Part shown: positions 55,129 to 64,000 of the stretch, piece by piece
Position numbering within the stretch: the first letter of the stretch is position 1
Layout of the letters: the number at the start of each line of letters is the position of its first letter
NCBI RefSeq assembly: GCF_023898315.1
Contig: NC_064619.1
Location: 371,396,150 to 371,460,149, forward strand
Direction of reading: 5' to 3'
From: Schistocerca nitens
Lineage: Eukaryota > Arthropoda > Insecta > Orthoptera > Acrididae
Length of the DNA stretch: 64,000 nt
Translations under genes and position numbers: made by a program
The notes under the pieces: generated by a model
Database searches by the model: none
What the model was told of the DNA's origin: nothing
Seen by the model: the letters and a program-made list of their open reading frames with translations, nothing else

Positions 55129-57020
55129 TTAACCCATTAACCGCCATGATCCCCATTTGGGGACCAGATAGTTTTTGTCCCATCAGTTGGCAGCAGTGTC
55201 TTTGTTTTAATGCTGATTAGCTTATAATATTTGACAACAGTCTAACTGAAGTGAGTGACAGAGAAGAATCAAAATATTGCATTTGGCTTCTCTTGTAAAG
55301 TTGAATAAACCATAAATCGGATGGTAAGTCATGTAATATGAATATAATAGATTTTCAGTTGTGTTATTTTTGTATTATTTTTATTGTTCCATCAAATGAT
55401 GTGATCATATTGTAAATTTGTAGGTTACAGTAGCTCACAAATGTTTCTTTGTTCATTTGTTATTAGTAAATATTGTTTTATTACATGTTTTAAAGCGATA
55501 CCCATTTGGGGATTGTGGCCAATACGAAGTACTTTCATACAATCACAATCATTGTATCTTATTTTTTTTTACATATGGGAAACAGAAAGTTCCTCGCACT
55601 AGCTGAAGTAGAAGATATGATAAATGATCCTAACTTTCTCACCGAAGATAATTATGATGGTGTGATATGATATTGTAGTAGGACTTCCACCTGACAATGT
55701 GGATCGTGTTTCCAATGCTGAAGAATTTGATGACGACATTTTGGAAGACGCTTATCCTAACGATGTTCCTTGTAGGCTGGAAATTCATTCAAGTGTAATT
55801 GCAGTTGCCGATACCTATACAGAACCTCTGGCCAAGGAAGACCCTAGTACTTCATGGCCCACACGGTCAAAGAAGTTTGACTTTGAAATGGTTAAAATAG
55901 TTTCCGATTGGTAAAAAGTTCAGCCTGATTACAAAAAGACATTTGGGCATAACAACAATATAAACGGAGCTATGAAACACGTAACTTCTCTCAAAGGAAA
56001 ATCAGCAATCAAACTTTTATGTTTTCAGTAGACTGTCTTTGAAAATTTGTAGGCTTTTTATGCCTTACAGGTTACCATTCTTTGCCTCAGGAGCAAATAT
56101 ATTGGTGCGAAGATGAAGACTCAACATTAGAAGTTTCAGAAAACGTTTCTCCAGAAACAGGCATTTAGAAATAAAGAAAAATTTGAACTTCAGTGACAAT
56201 TCTAAACTGACAGATAATAATTAGGCAATTGCAGATTTCAAGATATGCCCCCTCATTGACAAAATGGATCAAAATTATATGAAATTTGGTGTTTTTTCAA
56301 AAAATATAATCATTGATCAGCAGATGGTCAGATATTACAGGCATCATCATTTCAAAAAAATTATTCATGGTAAACCCATATGGTTTGGGTTCAAACAGGT
56401 GCAGAAACAGGATACTACTTTCATACAGATTTGTACACTGGGAAAAGGAACGAAGCCAATGAGGTGCATCAGTTATAATAAGCAAAATATCTGTGGTGAA
56501 CAATCCCTCTAACCACATTTTCTTTTTAGATAATTTTTCAATAGTTTTGATCTAATGAAAACCTTAACAGACCAAAATGTAGCAGCAACAGGAACAGTTC
56601 GATCAAACCGGATAAATAAATGCCCTCTCAAGTTAGATAATAAATTCAGAGAGGAACCTTGTGGAGCTATGGATTACAGATTTGATGTCAAAAGCAAAAT
56701 ATTCTGTGCTGTCTGGAAAGATAATAAATGTGTCCGAGTCTTGTCAAACCATCAAGGAATATATCCACAGAAGAAAGTAAATAGATGGTCCAGATTGGAG
56801 AAAAAAGATATCAAAATACCCCAGCCTCTCTGCATACATCTCTACAATAAATTCATGTGTGGAATGGATAAACTTGACTGGTATATAAATAAATATAGAA
56901 TAAAAATATGCGGAAGGAAATGGTATTTTCCCATATTCACAAACATAATTGATGCTGCAGTAGTGAATGCTTATGTATTATACTGTCATGCTAACAGCAA
57001 TATACCCTTTTTAGAGTTTA

Positions 57021-57044
57021 GAGGCTACCTACCTACCTACCTAC

Positions 57045-57119
<75 letters not shown>
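57021..57119. repeat. (CTAC)n(AC)n microsatellite inside piggyBac 3
   Basis: Five CTAC units followed by about 35 AC units. It lies in the transposase between the catalytic domain and the cysteine-rich end, so it expanded within the former coding sequence. Confidence 0.95.
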
Positions 57120-57121
<2 letters not shown>

Positions 57122-57671
57122 CTCTTCCTTATCCTAGAAGTCTTGGTAGACCATCACTGCAGAAAAAAGACCTAGAAAGGTGTTCCAGAAACAGTGAGAA
57201 AAAAATTCATTTGGACATTATCTAGAAAGAACCTGCGAAGGAAAACAAAGGAAATGTGTGATATGCAAGAGGAACGTAAGAAAACAATGTAGAAAATGTA
57301 ATGGAGGCTTACATATGGACTGTGTGGAACAGTGGTTGGTTGGGGGCTGGGTCCCTTGTTGCCAGTGAAATAATTACACAAGGGGGGGGGGGGGGGGGGG
57401 ACGTACAGCACATTAACAGGAGAAAGGAAGAACCAGAAGAACAACAAAAGGACAACCAATACTACTATGGACAAAACATGAAAAGAAAACCACAGAGAGA
57501 AGCAAGAAACAGGTAAATGGGATAAAAACAAGAGAACAGATGACCGTCACTGGCTGAACACGAGAATAAAAAGGAAAAGCCAGCCACTCTGCAACACATC
57601 AAAACACCCACCCAAAAAGCATTAGAGTGGCGAACACAAAGGGACAAAGGACATGCGCTAAAACTTATATA

Positions 57672-58655
57672 GAACAATAAAACCCTCCATCACATATAAA
57701 CGTAAAACTAAATTAGCCAATGGGGCATTGTCAGCTACAATTAATGGCAACAAGTCCGGTAACTGAAGAGTCCGTTGCAGGACAGCCAAAGGAGGAGAGC
57801 TCACCACAATATGGGCCACTGTCAGCTGGGCGCCGCACCGACACTGAGGTGGGTCATCATGACGCAGGAGGTAGCCGTGTGTCACCCAAGCATGGCCAAT
57901 GCGGAGCTGGCAGAGAACCACAGTGTCCCTGCAAGAGGCCCGCAAGGAGGACTGCCACACATTCGTCGTCTCCTTAATGGCACGCAGTTTGTTGGGCATG
58001 CTGACGTTATGCTATTTTGTCTCCCAAAGCCACAAAACCTTGCGGTGTAGTACTGAACGCAGGTCAGTTGCAGAGAAGCCGATCTCCATAAGCGGTTTCT
58101 GCATAGTCAGTCTGGCCAACCTGTCAGCAATTTCATTGCCTGGGATTCCAAAATTTCATTCCCTGGGATTCCAACATGACCTGAGGTCCAGACAAACACC
58201 ACTGAATGACTGGACCATTCCAGGGCATATATGAACTCCTGGATGGTCACTACCAAAGGATTACAAGTGCAGCACTGGTCGATAGCTTGTAGGCTACTCA
58301 AGGAGTAAGTACACAAAAGAAATGACTCCCCAAGGCATGAATGGATGTGCTCAAGAGCACGAGATATAGCCACCAGCCTGACAGTGAAAATACTGCAACC
58401 AGTGGGCAAGGAAAGCTGTTCAATATGTCCTCCATGGACACACGCGAAGCCGACGTTAGCATCAGCCATCGAGCTATCAGTGTAAACCACTTCGGGGCCT
58501 TGGTACATGTCAAGAATTGAGAGGAAGTGGCAGCGGAGAGCCGCGGGGTTAACTGAGTCCTTAGGGCCATGTGAAAGGTCCAGACGAAACCGTGGTCTAG
58601 ATGTACACAATGGAGGTGTACGTGTATGAACCTCAAGTATAGGTGGTAAAGGCAA
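57672..58655 (-). pseudogene. I-clade LINE ORF2 RNase H and C-terminal cysteine motif
   Basis: The 58655-58107 frame has VVYTDSSMADANVGFACVHG (first catalytic D), FTVRLVAISRALEHIHSC (E expected in TAELVAI is changed to V/R), FLLCTYSLSSLQAID (SDS changed to TYS) and VFVWTSGHVGIPGNEILESQ (last catalytic region). The 57999-57672 frame has LRIGHAWVTHGYLLRHDDPP and CRCGAQLTVAHIV, the CCHC-like end of I/R1-type ORF2. Two catalytic RNase H residues look mutated. Confidence 0.85.
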
Positions 58656-59184
58656 GGACTCCAGTTCGAAAAGAAGGGATCAGACACGAACTGCAATTGG
58701 AAGTCCAGGCCTGGGTCGCCAATGCGGGAGATGAACTGCAGTGGGTGATATAAGGAGACGGTGATTCGGATGCTCAAGAGAACTACAAACGTGTGCAACG
58801 TAATTGGCCAGCAGCTGTGCACACCTAACCTGCATTGGAGGGACCCTGGCCTCCAAAAGGACAATAGTCACCGGGCTCATCCTAAAAGCTCCTGTCGCTA
58901 GGCAAAGGCCACAATGGTGCCCTGGGTCGAGTAAAAGCAACACTGAGGGTGCCGTCGAACCATGAACCAGACTCCCATAGTCGAGGCAGGATTGAACAAG
59001 GGCTCTGTAGAGCTGCAGCAGTGTAGAGTGATCTGCACCCCAGTTGGTATTGCTCAGGCAGCAAAGGGCATTGAGCTGCTGCCAGCACTTCTGCTTAAGC
59101 TGACAAAGGTGAGGAAGCCAAGTTAATCGGGCGTCGAAAAACAGTCCTAAGAATCAATATGTCTCGACTACAGTGATTGGATTG

Positions 59185-60292
59185 TCACAAAGTTCTGGTT
59201 CTGGATGAACGGTATGATGCCGACAGAAGTACATAACACACAACTTTGGGGCCGAAAACTGGAAGCTGTAGTAGACACCACTCAGCAACACCAGTACTGG
59301 TGGAGCAGTACAAAATGCGGAAGTCGTCTGCATACAGAGAAGGTGAGACGGACAGTCCTACAGCTGCTGCTAGACCATTAATAGCCACTAAAAATAGAGA
59401 TACACACAATACAGGATCCTGTGGGACCCCATTCTCCTGTATATGGGGTGAACAATGGGAGGCACCAACTTGGGCATGGAAAGTACGAAGCGACAGGAAA
59501 TTTTGGACAAAAGACAGGAGCTGGCCTTGGAGACCCCACTCGTATAATGTGGGAAGGATATGATGTCAGGTTGTGTCATACACTTTTCATAAATCAAAAA
59601 GGACGGCAACCAGTTGTTGGCATCTGGAAAAGGCTGTTCAGATGGCAGATTCGAGACACAAGATTATCAGTGGTAGAGCAACCTTGGTGGAAGCTGCCCT
59701 GACATGGAGCTAGTAGGCCACATGACTTCAGGACCCAACCCAACTGCCGACATACCATATGTCCCAGCAGCTTACAAAGAACGTTGGTGAGGCTGATGGG
59801 CCAATAGCTATCCACATTAAGCGGGTTTTTATGGTTTGAGGACCAGAATGATGGTGCTCTCCCGCCATTGTGATGGAAAGACGCCTTCACACCGGATCCG
59901 ATTGAAGATCACACGGAGATGTCGCTTGTAGTCAGATGACATATGTTTAATCATCTGACTGTGGATCTGATTTGGCCCAGGAGCTGTGTCGGGGTATTTG
60001 TGCAAGGGCACTGAGGAGCTCCCACTCTGTAAATAGGGTGTTATAAGATTCATTGTGGCATGTAGTGAATGAGAGGACTTCCTCTTCCAGCCACCGTTTG
60101 AGAGTGTGAAAGGCCGGGGGGGTAATTCTCAGACACAGAGGTTCGAGCATAGTGCTCAGCAATTGCATTTGCGTCGGTAGACAACATTCCATTTACATTA
60201 ACACTGGGAGCACCTACTGGGGTCTGGTACCCGAAAACACGTTTGATCTTAGCCCAGACTTGGGAAAGCGATGTATGGCACCCAATGGTCAA
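59185..60292 (-). pseudogene. I-clade LINE ORF2 reverse transcriptase, broken
   Basis: Pieces: 60292-60050 (linker, VWAKIKRVFGYQTP), 60053-59829 (DTAPGPNQIHSQMIKHM, the GPD.I entry; TIILVLKP), 59890-59594 (SYWPISLTNVLCKLLGHMVC, CQGSFHQGCSTTDNLV), then 59409-59185 (LFLVAINGLAAAV, PSLYADDFRIL with intact YADD). At least three frameshifts. The stretch between 59594 and 59420 has lost the F.D..KAYD block to decay. Confidence 0.85.
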
Positions 60293-60484
60293 GACATATC
60301 TCTCCCAACACTCCTGCTTCCATTGTTTGATAAGTTGGCAAACGCGGGCATGCAGCTGTTTAAAGGCTATGAGGTGCCCCAGAGTAGGGAGCCACCTATG
60401 CTGCTTTAGAGCTCAAAGATGCTCCTTAATCGCTTCAGCAAATTCCGGCGACCACCAAGGGACTGCCTTTCACCGGGGGGCACC

Positions 60485-61318
60485 CTAAAGAGCGAGGGTC
60501 ATGTTTGCTGCCACAGTAATGATTGTTGTAGTCACCTGCTCAACCATCACATCGATGTTACCATTTGGGGGAGATTCAAAGGTGACAGCTGAGGTCAAAG
60601 TTTCCGCCTTGTTTAAAGCCCACCTGGGCAGGTGTCTGTGGGCCTGATGCCGGGGCAGTGACAGGAAAATAGGGAAGTGGTCACTACAACACAGGTCTTC
60701 ATGTGCTCTCCAGTGGACAGATGGGAGAAGTCCTGGGCTGCAAATTGATAAATCAATGGCTGAGTAACTACCACGAGTCACACTGAAATGTGTGGTGGCC
60801 CCAGTACATGAGAGGCAGAGGTCGAAGTGAGACAGTAAAGTTTCGACATCTCTGCCTTGGACAGTAAGCTCGGTGCCACCCCACAAGGTGTTATGGGCAT
60901 TAAAATCTCCCAAAAGTAGGAAAGGTTTAGGGAGTTGATCAATCAGTGCAGTTAATACATTCAGGGATACTGCACCATCTGGAGGAAGATATACATTGCA
61001 GACAGTTATTTCCTGTGTTGTCCTTACTCTGGCAGCCATAACTTCAAGAGGGGTTTGAAGGGGCACAGGTTCAATACAGACTGAGTTTAGGACATAAACG
61101 TAAACTCCATCTGACACTCGATTATAGTTGCTACGGTTCCTGTAATATTCCTTATAGCCGGTGAGGGCAGGGGCCCGCACTGCTGGGAACCAGGTTTCCT
61201 GGAGGGCAATGGAGAAAGCAGGTATAAAGCTTAAAAGTCGCCGTAGGTCAGCCAGGTGGTGGAAAAAACCGCCACAATTAGACTGGAGGATGACGTCATC
61301 GTTAGACTGGGAAGGCAT
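60485..61318 (-). pseudogene. I-clade LINE ORF2 endonuclease domain (open in this part)
   Basis: The ATG at 61318 starts MPSQSNDDVILQSNCGGFFH. An uninterrupted 277-codon frame includes the catalytic landmarks: IALQETWFP (E), AARVRTTQEITVCNVYLPPD, LLLGDFNAHNTLWGG (D, N), and CCSDHFPIFLSL (SDH). RGSYSAIDLSICSP is the usual T.S.IDL block. This domain alone has no stop, while the RT behind it is broken. The start lies 21 bp past the end of the ORF1 frame, consistent with a bicistronic element. Confidence 0.9.
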
Positions 61319-61338
61319 GGAACATTCAATAAGGCAGT

Positions 61339-62829
61339 TTACGCCTCTGGGTCACCTGCTGCCACCGACTTTTTGCCTGAGCAGTCTATAACCATTGTGC
61401 CTGATGGTCCAGTGAGATCTAGGTCTTCATCAGACGCCAGCATCTCCACCTCATCCGCAGACACAGAGCTTGTAGGTAGTGGTGGTGTGGGTGCCACCAC
61501 AATTCTCTTGGTCTTGGGGACATTCTTTTTGGACTTCTCTTGCTGCTCCTTGGGTTTCCCTGGCTGGGAGGCCTTCACTGATTCAGTCTCTGGGATTGAG
61601 GGTGAGCATGAAGCCCTATGACCAGCTGCTTTTGGGCTCTTCAGTCACTGGTGGGAGTCATCTTTCCCTCTAGCAGAAACCTGGGAAGTGAGTGACCCAA
61701 GGGACCCCTTCCTAGCAAGAGGAGCCGAAGAAGACTTATGCTTCTCCAGCTCAGAAGTAGGGGACTGATATCCCCGATGGTTGGGAGGGGGCTCCCAAAG
61801 TAGGTGGTGTGGGAGCAACAGGGAGGGAAGTGCCGCCCCCCCCCCCCCCCACATGTGTAGTCTTCTGGTTCTGAGAGGTGACAGGAATGCAAGGAACTGA
61901 TGGGGCGACAACCGTTATAGCAGCGGCGTAAGAGGAGCTCATAGCCAGAGAATGTAGACACTCAAATTTCCCCTTAGCCTCAGTGTAGGTCAGTCGGTCC
62001 AGGGTCTTATATGCCATGACTTTCCTCTCTTTCTGTAAAACCCCACACTCTGTCGAGCAAGGTGAATGATGCTCTCCGCAGCTGACGCAGATGGGAGGCA
62101 GGGCACTTTGAGTACTGGGATGTGATGGACGTCCACAATCTCGACATGTGACGCTGGAAGTACAGCAGGAAGACATATGGCTGAACTTCCAGTAGTTAAA
62201 GCACTGCATTGGGGGAGGTATATATGGCTTGATGTCACAGCCGTAGACTATCACTTTGACCTTCTCGGGCAATGTGTCATCCTCGAAGGCCAAGATGAAG
62301 GCACCAGTGGCAACCTCATTATCCCTTGGACCCCGATGGACGGCCGGACGAAATGAACACCTCGCTGCTCTAAATTGGCGCACAGCTCGTCATCAAACTG
62401 TAAAAGGAGGTCCCTGTGCAATATAATACCTTGGACCATATTTAAGCTCTTATGGGGTGTGATGGTAACAGAAACATCCCCCCACATGTCACAAGCGAGC
62501 AATGCCCATGACTGGGCAGAGGATGCTGTTTTTATCAAAACTGACCCAGAGCACATTTTGGACAAGCCCTCCACTTCCCCAAACTTGTTCTCCAAATGCT
62601 CCACAAAAAACTGAGGCCTCATGGACATGAAAGATTCCCCAACTCTCGGACCTAGGAGGTACTGGGGCGAATAAGCTTCACTGCCATCCTTAGCCTGGCT
62701 TTCCTCCCATGGTGTGACCAGGGAGGGAAACAATTTGGGGTCATATTTCTTAGCACTGAAGTTAGACTTTGCCCACTTAGAGACTGCTGGCAGCAGACCA
62801 CCAGCAAGAGACGATGTACTACGCTTCAT
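61339..62829 (-). pseudogene. I-clade LINE ORF1 (gag-like, zinc knuckles), one main frameshift
   Basis: The start is the ATG at 62829 (MKRSTSSLAGGLLPAVSKWA). The first 160 or so residues are an RNA-recognition-like region (FFVEHLENKFGEVEGLSKMC, GSVLIKTASSAQ, GDVSVTITPHKSLNM). A frameshift lies near 62340. The second half (62383-61751) has IKPYIPPPMQCFNYWKFSHM and CRDCGRPSHP, CVSCGEHHSPCSTEC: two or three CCHC-like knuckles with one C changed to W/Y. A proline/glycine-rich, C-run-containing tail (C-run at 61836-61850) follows, ending with a K-rich segment in 61578-61339. ORF1 coats LINE RNA. Confidence 0.85.
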
Positions 62830-63462
62830 GACGTGTCATCCGCCCTGATGCCACCCACTTCGAGCAGGGTACCTCCCCACAGGTGCCACCCAGCCGCAGC
62901 AAAGGCCACCTAGCATGATGGCCATTGCCAGGAGTTCCGATGCCCCAGGCTGACAGGCACCTTCTCCTTGGCATACGTGGGGAGTTAATAGTGCAGGCAT
63001 CCGCAGAGTGATCCCTGTGAAGTCAGGGGGCTACAACCAACAGGGTACATGGTGGCCCCATCACAAAGGACTGGCTACCGAGCTGGATATGAGGTGCAAA
63101 GAATTCCATGGTCATCGTCGGCACAGAAAATGACACTGCATAGTGGGTGGAGGAAAACACACCCAGGAAGGTGTCCTTGCCCAAGAGATGGAAGATGAGC
63201 AGGACTGCAATGCCTTGACGAGAAAGTGGGCTAAAGATTTCAGTGCACGATGGACATGATGCACCATGTAAGGCGCCCTTCTCCAACTGGCTCGCTCATC
63301 AGGAAAATTTAAAAAAAATGGTCAAACCCTACATGGGACCATCACATCAAGGCCAAAATGTGTGAGACTCCTTTTAGTTGCCTATTACGACAAGCAGGAA
63401 TACCTCAGGCCTATTCTAGCCCCCCAAGCCCACAGGGGTGTATGGATCAGTGGCATCAATAA

Positions 63463-63834
63463 GTTTCTTACTTACACAAATGTAAAAAATGAGTTCATAT
63501 GAAATGTTACTTTTATTTATGTCCAAATAATTACAAATAAACAGAACTGTAAAATATTATCGCAAATAAAATTTTTTTCCAATTATTCCTTTTTTTTTCC
63601 ATGTCATCTGCCATGATCCCCATTTGGGGCTTTCTGGAAGGGGGAAAAAAGCTGATATACTTTTGAAAAATGTATTATGTAGATAAAAGTGTTATGTCAA
63701 GTTCAAATCTCTTACACAAATAAACAGAATTTCTCAGGAAATTTAAAAAAAAAAGATGTGAAAATCATTGTAACTGTATGATAAATTTTTGACATGTCTC
63801 CTGTAAGCAAACCAAATGGATTGCAGACGTACGC
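63463..63834. other. piggyBac 3 right-hand noncoding end and junction
   Basis: It starts directly after the piggyBac stop codon. It holds AAATAAA-type words (63530-63570) usable as transposon polyadenylation signals and the 20-base repeat at 63610-63629. The junction with LINE E lies between 63630 and 63834 but I could not place it. Confidence 0.5.
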
Positions 63835-64000
63835 TATGAGATGAATAAAACACATTTCACAATTCTAGTAAACATAACTTTTCAAACTACCTTAGTAAAT
63901 ACAGATGAGACTGAGATGGGGCTGTAGTTTTCAATTCTAAATTTATCACCTTTCTTGTTAATTGGGGTACTTGTGCTATCTTTAGTCTACCCGGGTAACT
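63835..64000 (-). pseudogene. LINE reverse transcriptase relic E, N-terminal RT entry
   Basis: The minus-strand translation gives TPINKKGDKFRIENYSPISV then SSVFTKVV and KVMFTRI, the P..KKGD...ENYRPIS.LSVFSKV.EK....R entry block of Jockey/CR1-type RT. It runs off the right edge. Orientation and order fit the palm/thumb relic at 55128-54050 on the far side of the piggyBac insertion. Confidence 0.7.

Larger units (their letters stand above)
57321..63453 (-). mobile_element. I-clade LINE, near full-length, with 15-bp target duplication
   Basis: The copies TGTGTGGAACAGTGG (57321-57335) and TGTATGGATCAGTGG (63439-63453) match at 13 of 15 positions and bracket the element 57336-63438. On the minus strand its 5' end reads CCCCTGTGGGCTTGGGGGGC. 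Next come a 5' UTR of about 600 bp, ORF1 with zinc knuckles (62829-61339), and ORF2 with endonuclease, RT, RNase H and a C-terminal cysteine motif (61318-57672). A 3' UTR with a C-run (G-run at 57382-57400 on the plus strand) ends it. GC content is higher than in the flanks. Frameshifts and stops in RT show it is inactive. Confidence 0.93.
55576..63462 (+). pseudogene. piggyBac transposase, pseudogene (copy 3), interrupted by LINE
   Basis: The ATG at 55576 gives MGNRKFLALAEVEDMINDPN and an acidic N-terminus. Blocks: KMDQNYMKFGVFSKNIIIDQ then QMVRYYRHHHFKKIIHGKPI (the IDE-M..Y.G....KQ...KPIRFG block; D kept), WKDNKCVRVLSNHQG, VNRWSRLEKK, and FMCGMDKLDWYINKYRIKI (the G.D..D....Y.....KW catalytic block, both D kept). 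A (CTAC)n(AC)n microsatellite follows at 57021-57119. The C-terminal cysteine-rich zinc domain is at 57213-57335 (ERTCEG, KCVICKRNVRKQCRKCNGGL, HMDC) and ends, after the LINE, with QWHQ and a TAA. Frameshifts in the N-terminal third. Confidence 0.88.
55129..63700 (+). mobile_element. piggyBac-type DNA transposon 3, split by an I-clade LINE
   Basis: A TTAA at 55129-55132 is followed by CCCATTAACCGCCATGATCC, a piggyBac-style end. GCCATGATCCCCATTTGGGG at 55143-55162 recurs exactly at 63610-63629 beyond the nested LINE, and a diverged inverse copy is at 55500-55520. The transposase runs on the plus strand from 55576 and finishes only after the LINE (stop at 63460-63462). The right-hand TTAA was not identified, so the end coordinate is approximate. 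Confidence 0.82.

Noticed and set aside
1-64000. CRISPR arrays, rRNA genes, bacterial-type operons, viral glycoprotein or LTR-retrotransposon structures
   Set aside because: I saw no regularly spaced short repeats, no rRNA-like sequence, no long terminal direct repeats and no integrase or envelope-like motifs.

Overview
The window looks like intergenic and intronic sequence from a large, repeat-rich insect genome, most likely an orthopteran close to Schistocerca. The composition is AT-rich with many long microsatellites. Recognisable protein sequence is almost entirely transposon-derived. Several repeats (the tRNA-derived SINE at 2704-2878, the RTE-like LINE ending in a CAACAACAA-type tail, the CR1/L2-like LINE and the 1.4-kb Tc1-like element) are ones I associate from memory with Schistocerca genomic sequence; no database search was run. 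There are no bacterial operons, rRNA genes or CRISPR arrays.

One host gene is supported: a minus-strand ortholog of CPLANE2/RSG1, an atypical small GTPase of ciliogenesis. Three exons are visible (49163-48898, 38261-38125, 38007-37800) with matching splice phases and GT/AG borders. Its intron of about 10.6 kb holds a LINE 3' end, an inverted SINE composite, a Tigger/Jerky-like transposase relic, further SINE pieces, a Penelope-like repeat and a mariner relic. The next intron is only 117 bp. The 5' exon or exons were not found.

The rest is layered mobile DNA. 1-2083: CR1/L2-like LINE (-). 2088-5590: Penelope-like fragment, SINE with target duplication, hairpin repeat, microsatellites. 5595-8297: decayed piggyBac (-). 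9101-11156: RTE tail and two hairpin repeats. 15290-20975: mariner head, then a 5' RTE piece, a CR1/L2-like LINE (-) and a 3' RTE piece. 21993-23271: mariner relic. 24749-27090: second piggyBac (-). 27600-31050: I/Jockey-type LINE (+) split by an intact Tc1-like element (29332-30753). 31349-31793: Penelope-like hairpin. 35645-37620: old RTE copy. 49270-53640: CR1/L2-like LINE pieces (-). 54050-64000: a three-level nest, in which a LINE (-) flanks a piggyBac (+) that was itself hit by an I-clade LINE (-, 57336-63438). That last insertion has a 15-bp target duplication and the piggyBac reading frame resumes on its far side.

Nothing here is clearly a new biological system. The best leads are: (1) the split CPLANE2 gene; (2) three or four unrelated hairpin repeats whose arms carry a hammerhead-ribozyme-like core (CTGANGA, stem, GAAA), as expected for Penelope-like elements; (3) a Tc1-like element with an uninterrupted 340-codon transposase and a 32-residue D-to-E spacing; (4) the datable nested insertions; (5) the inverted SINE composite bounded by a perfect 14-bp duplication.
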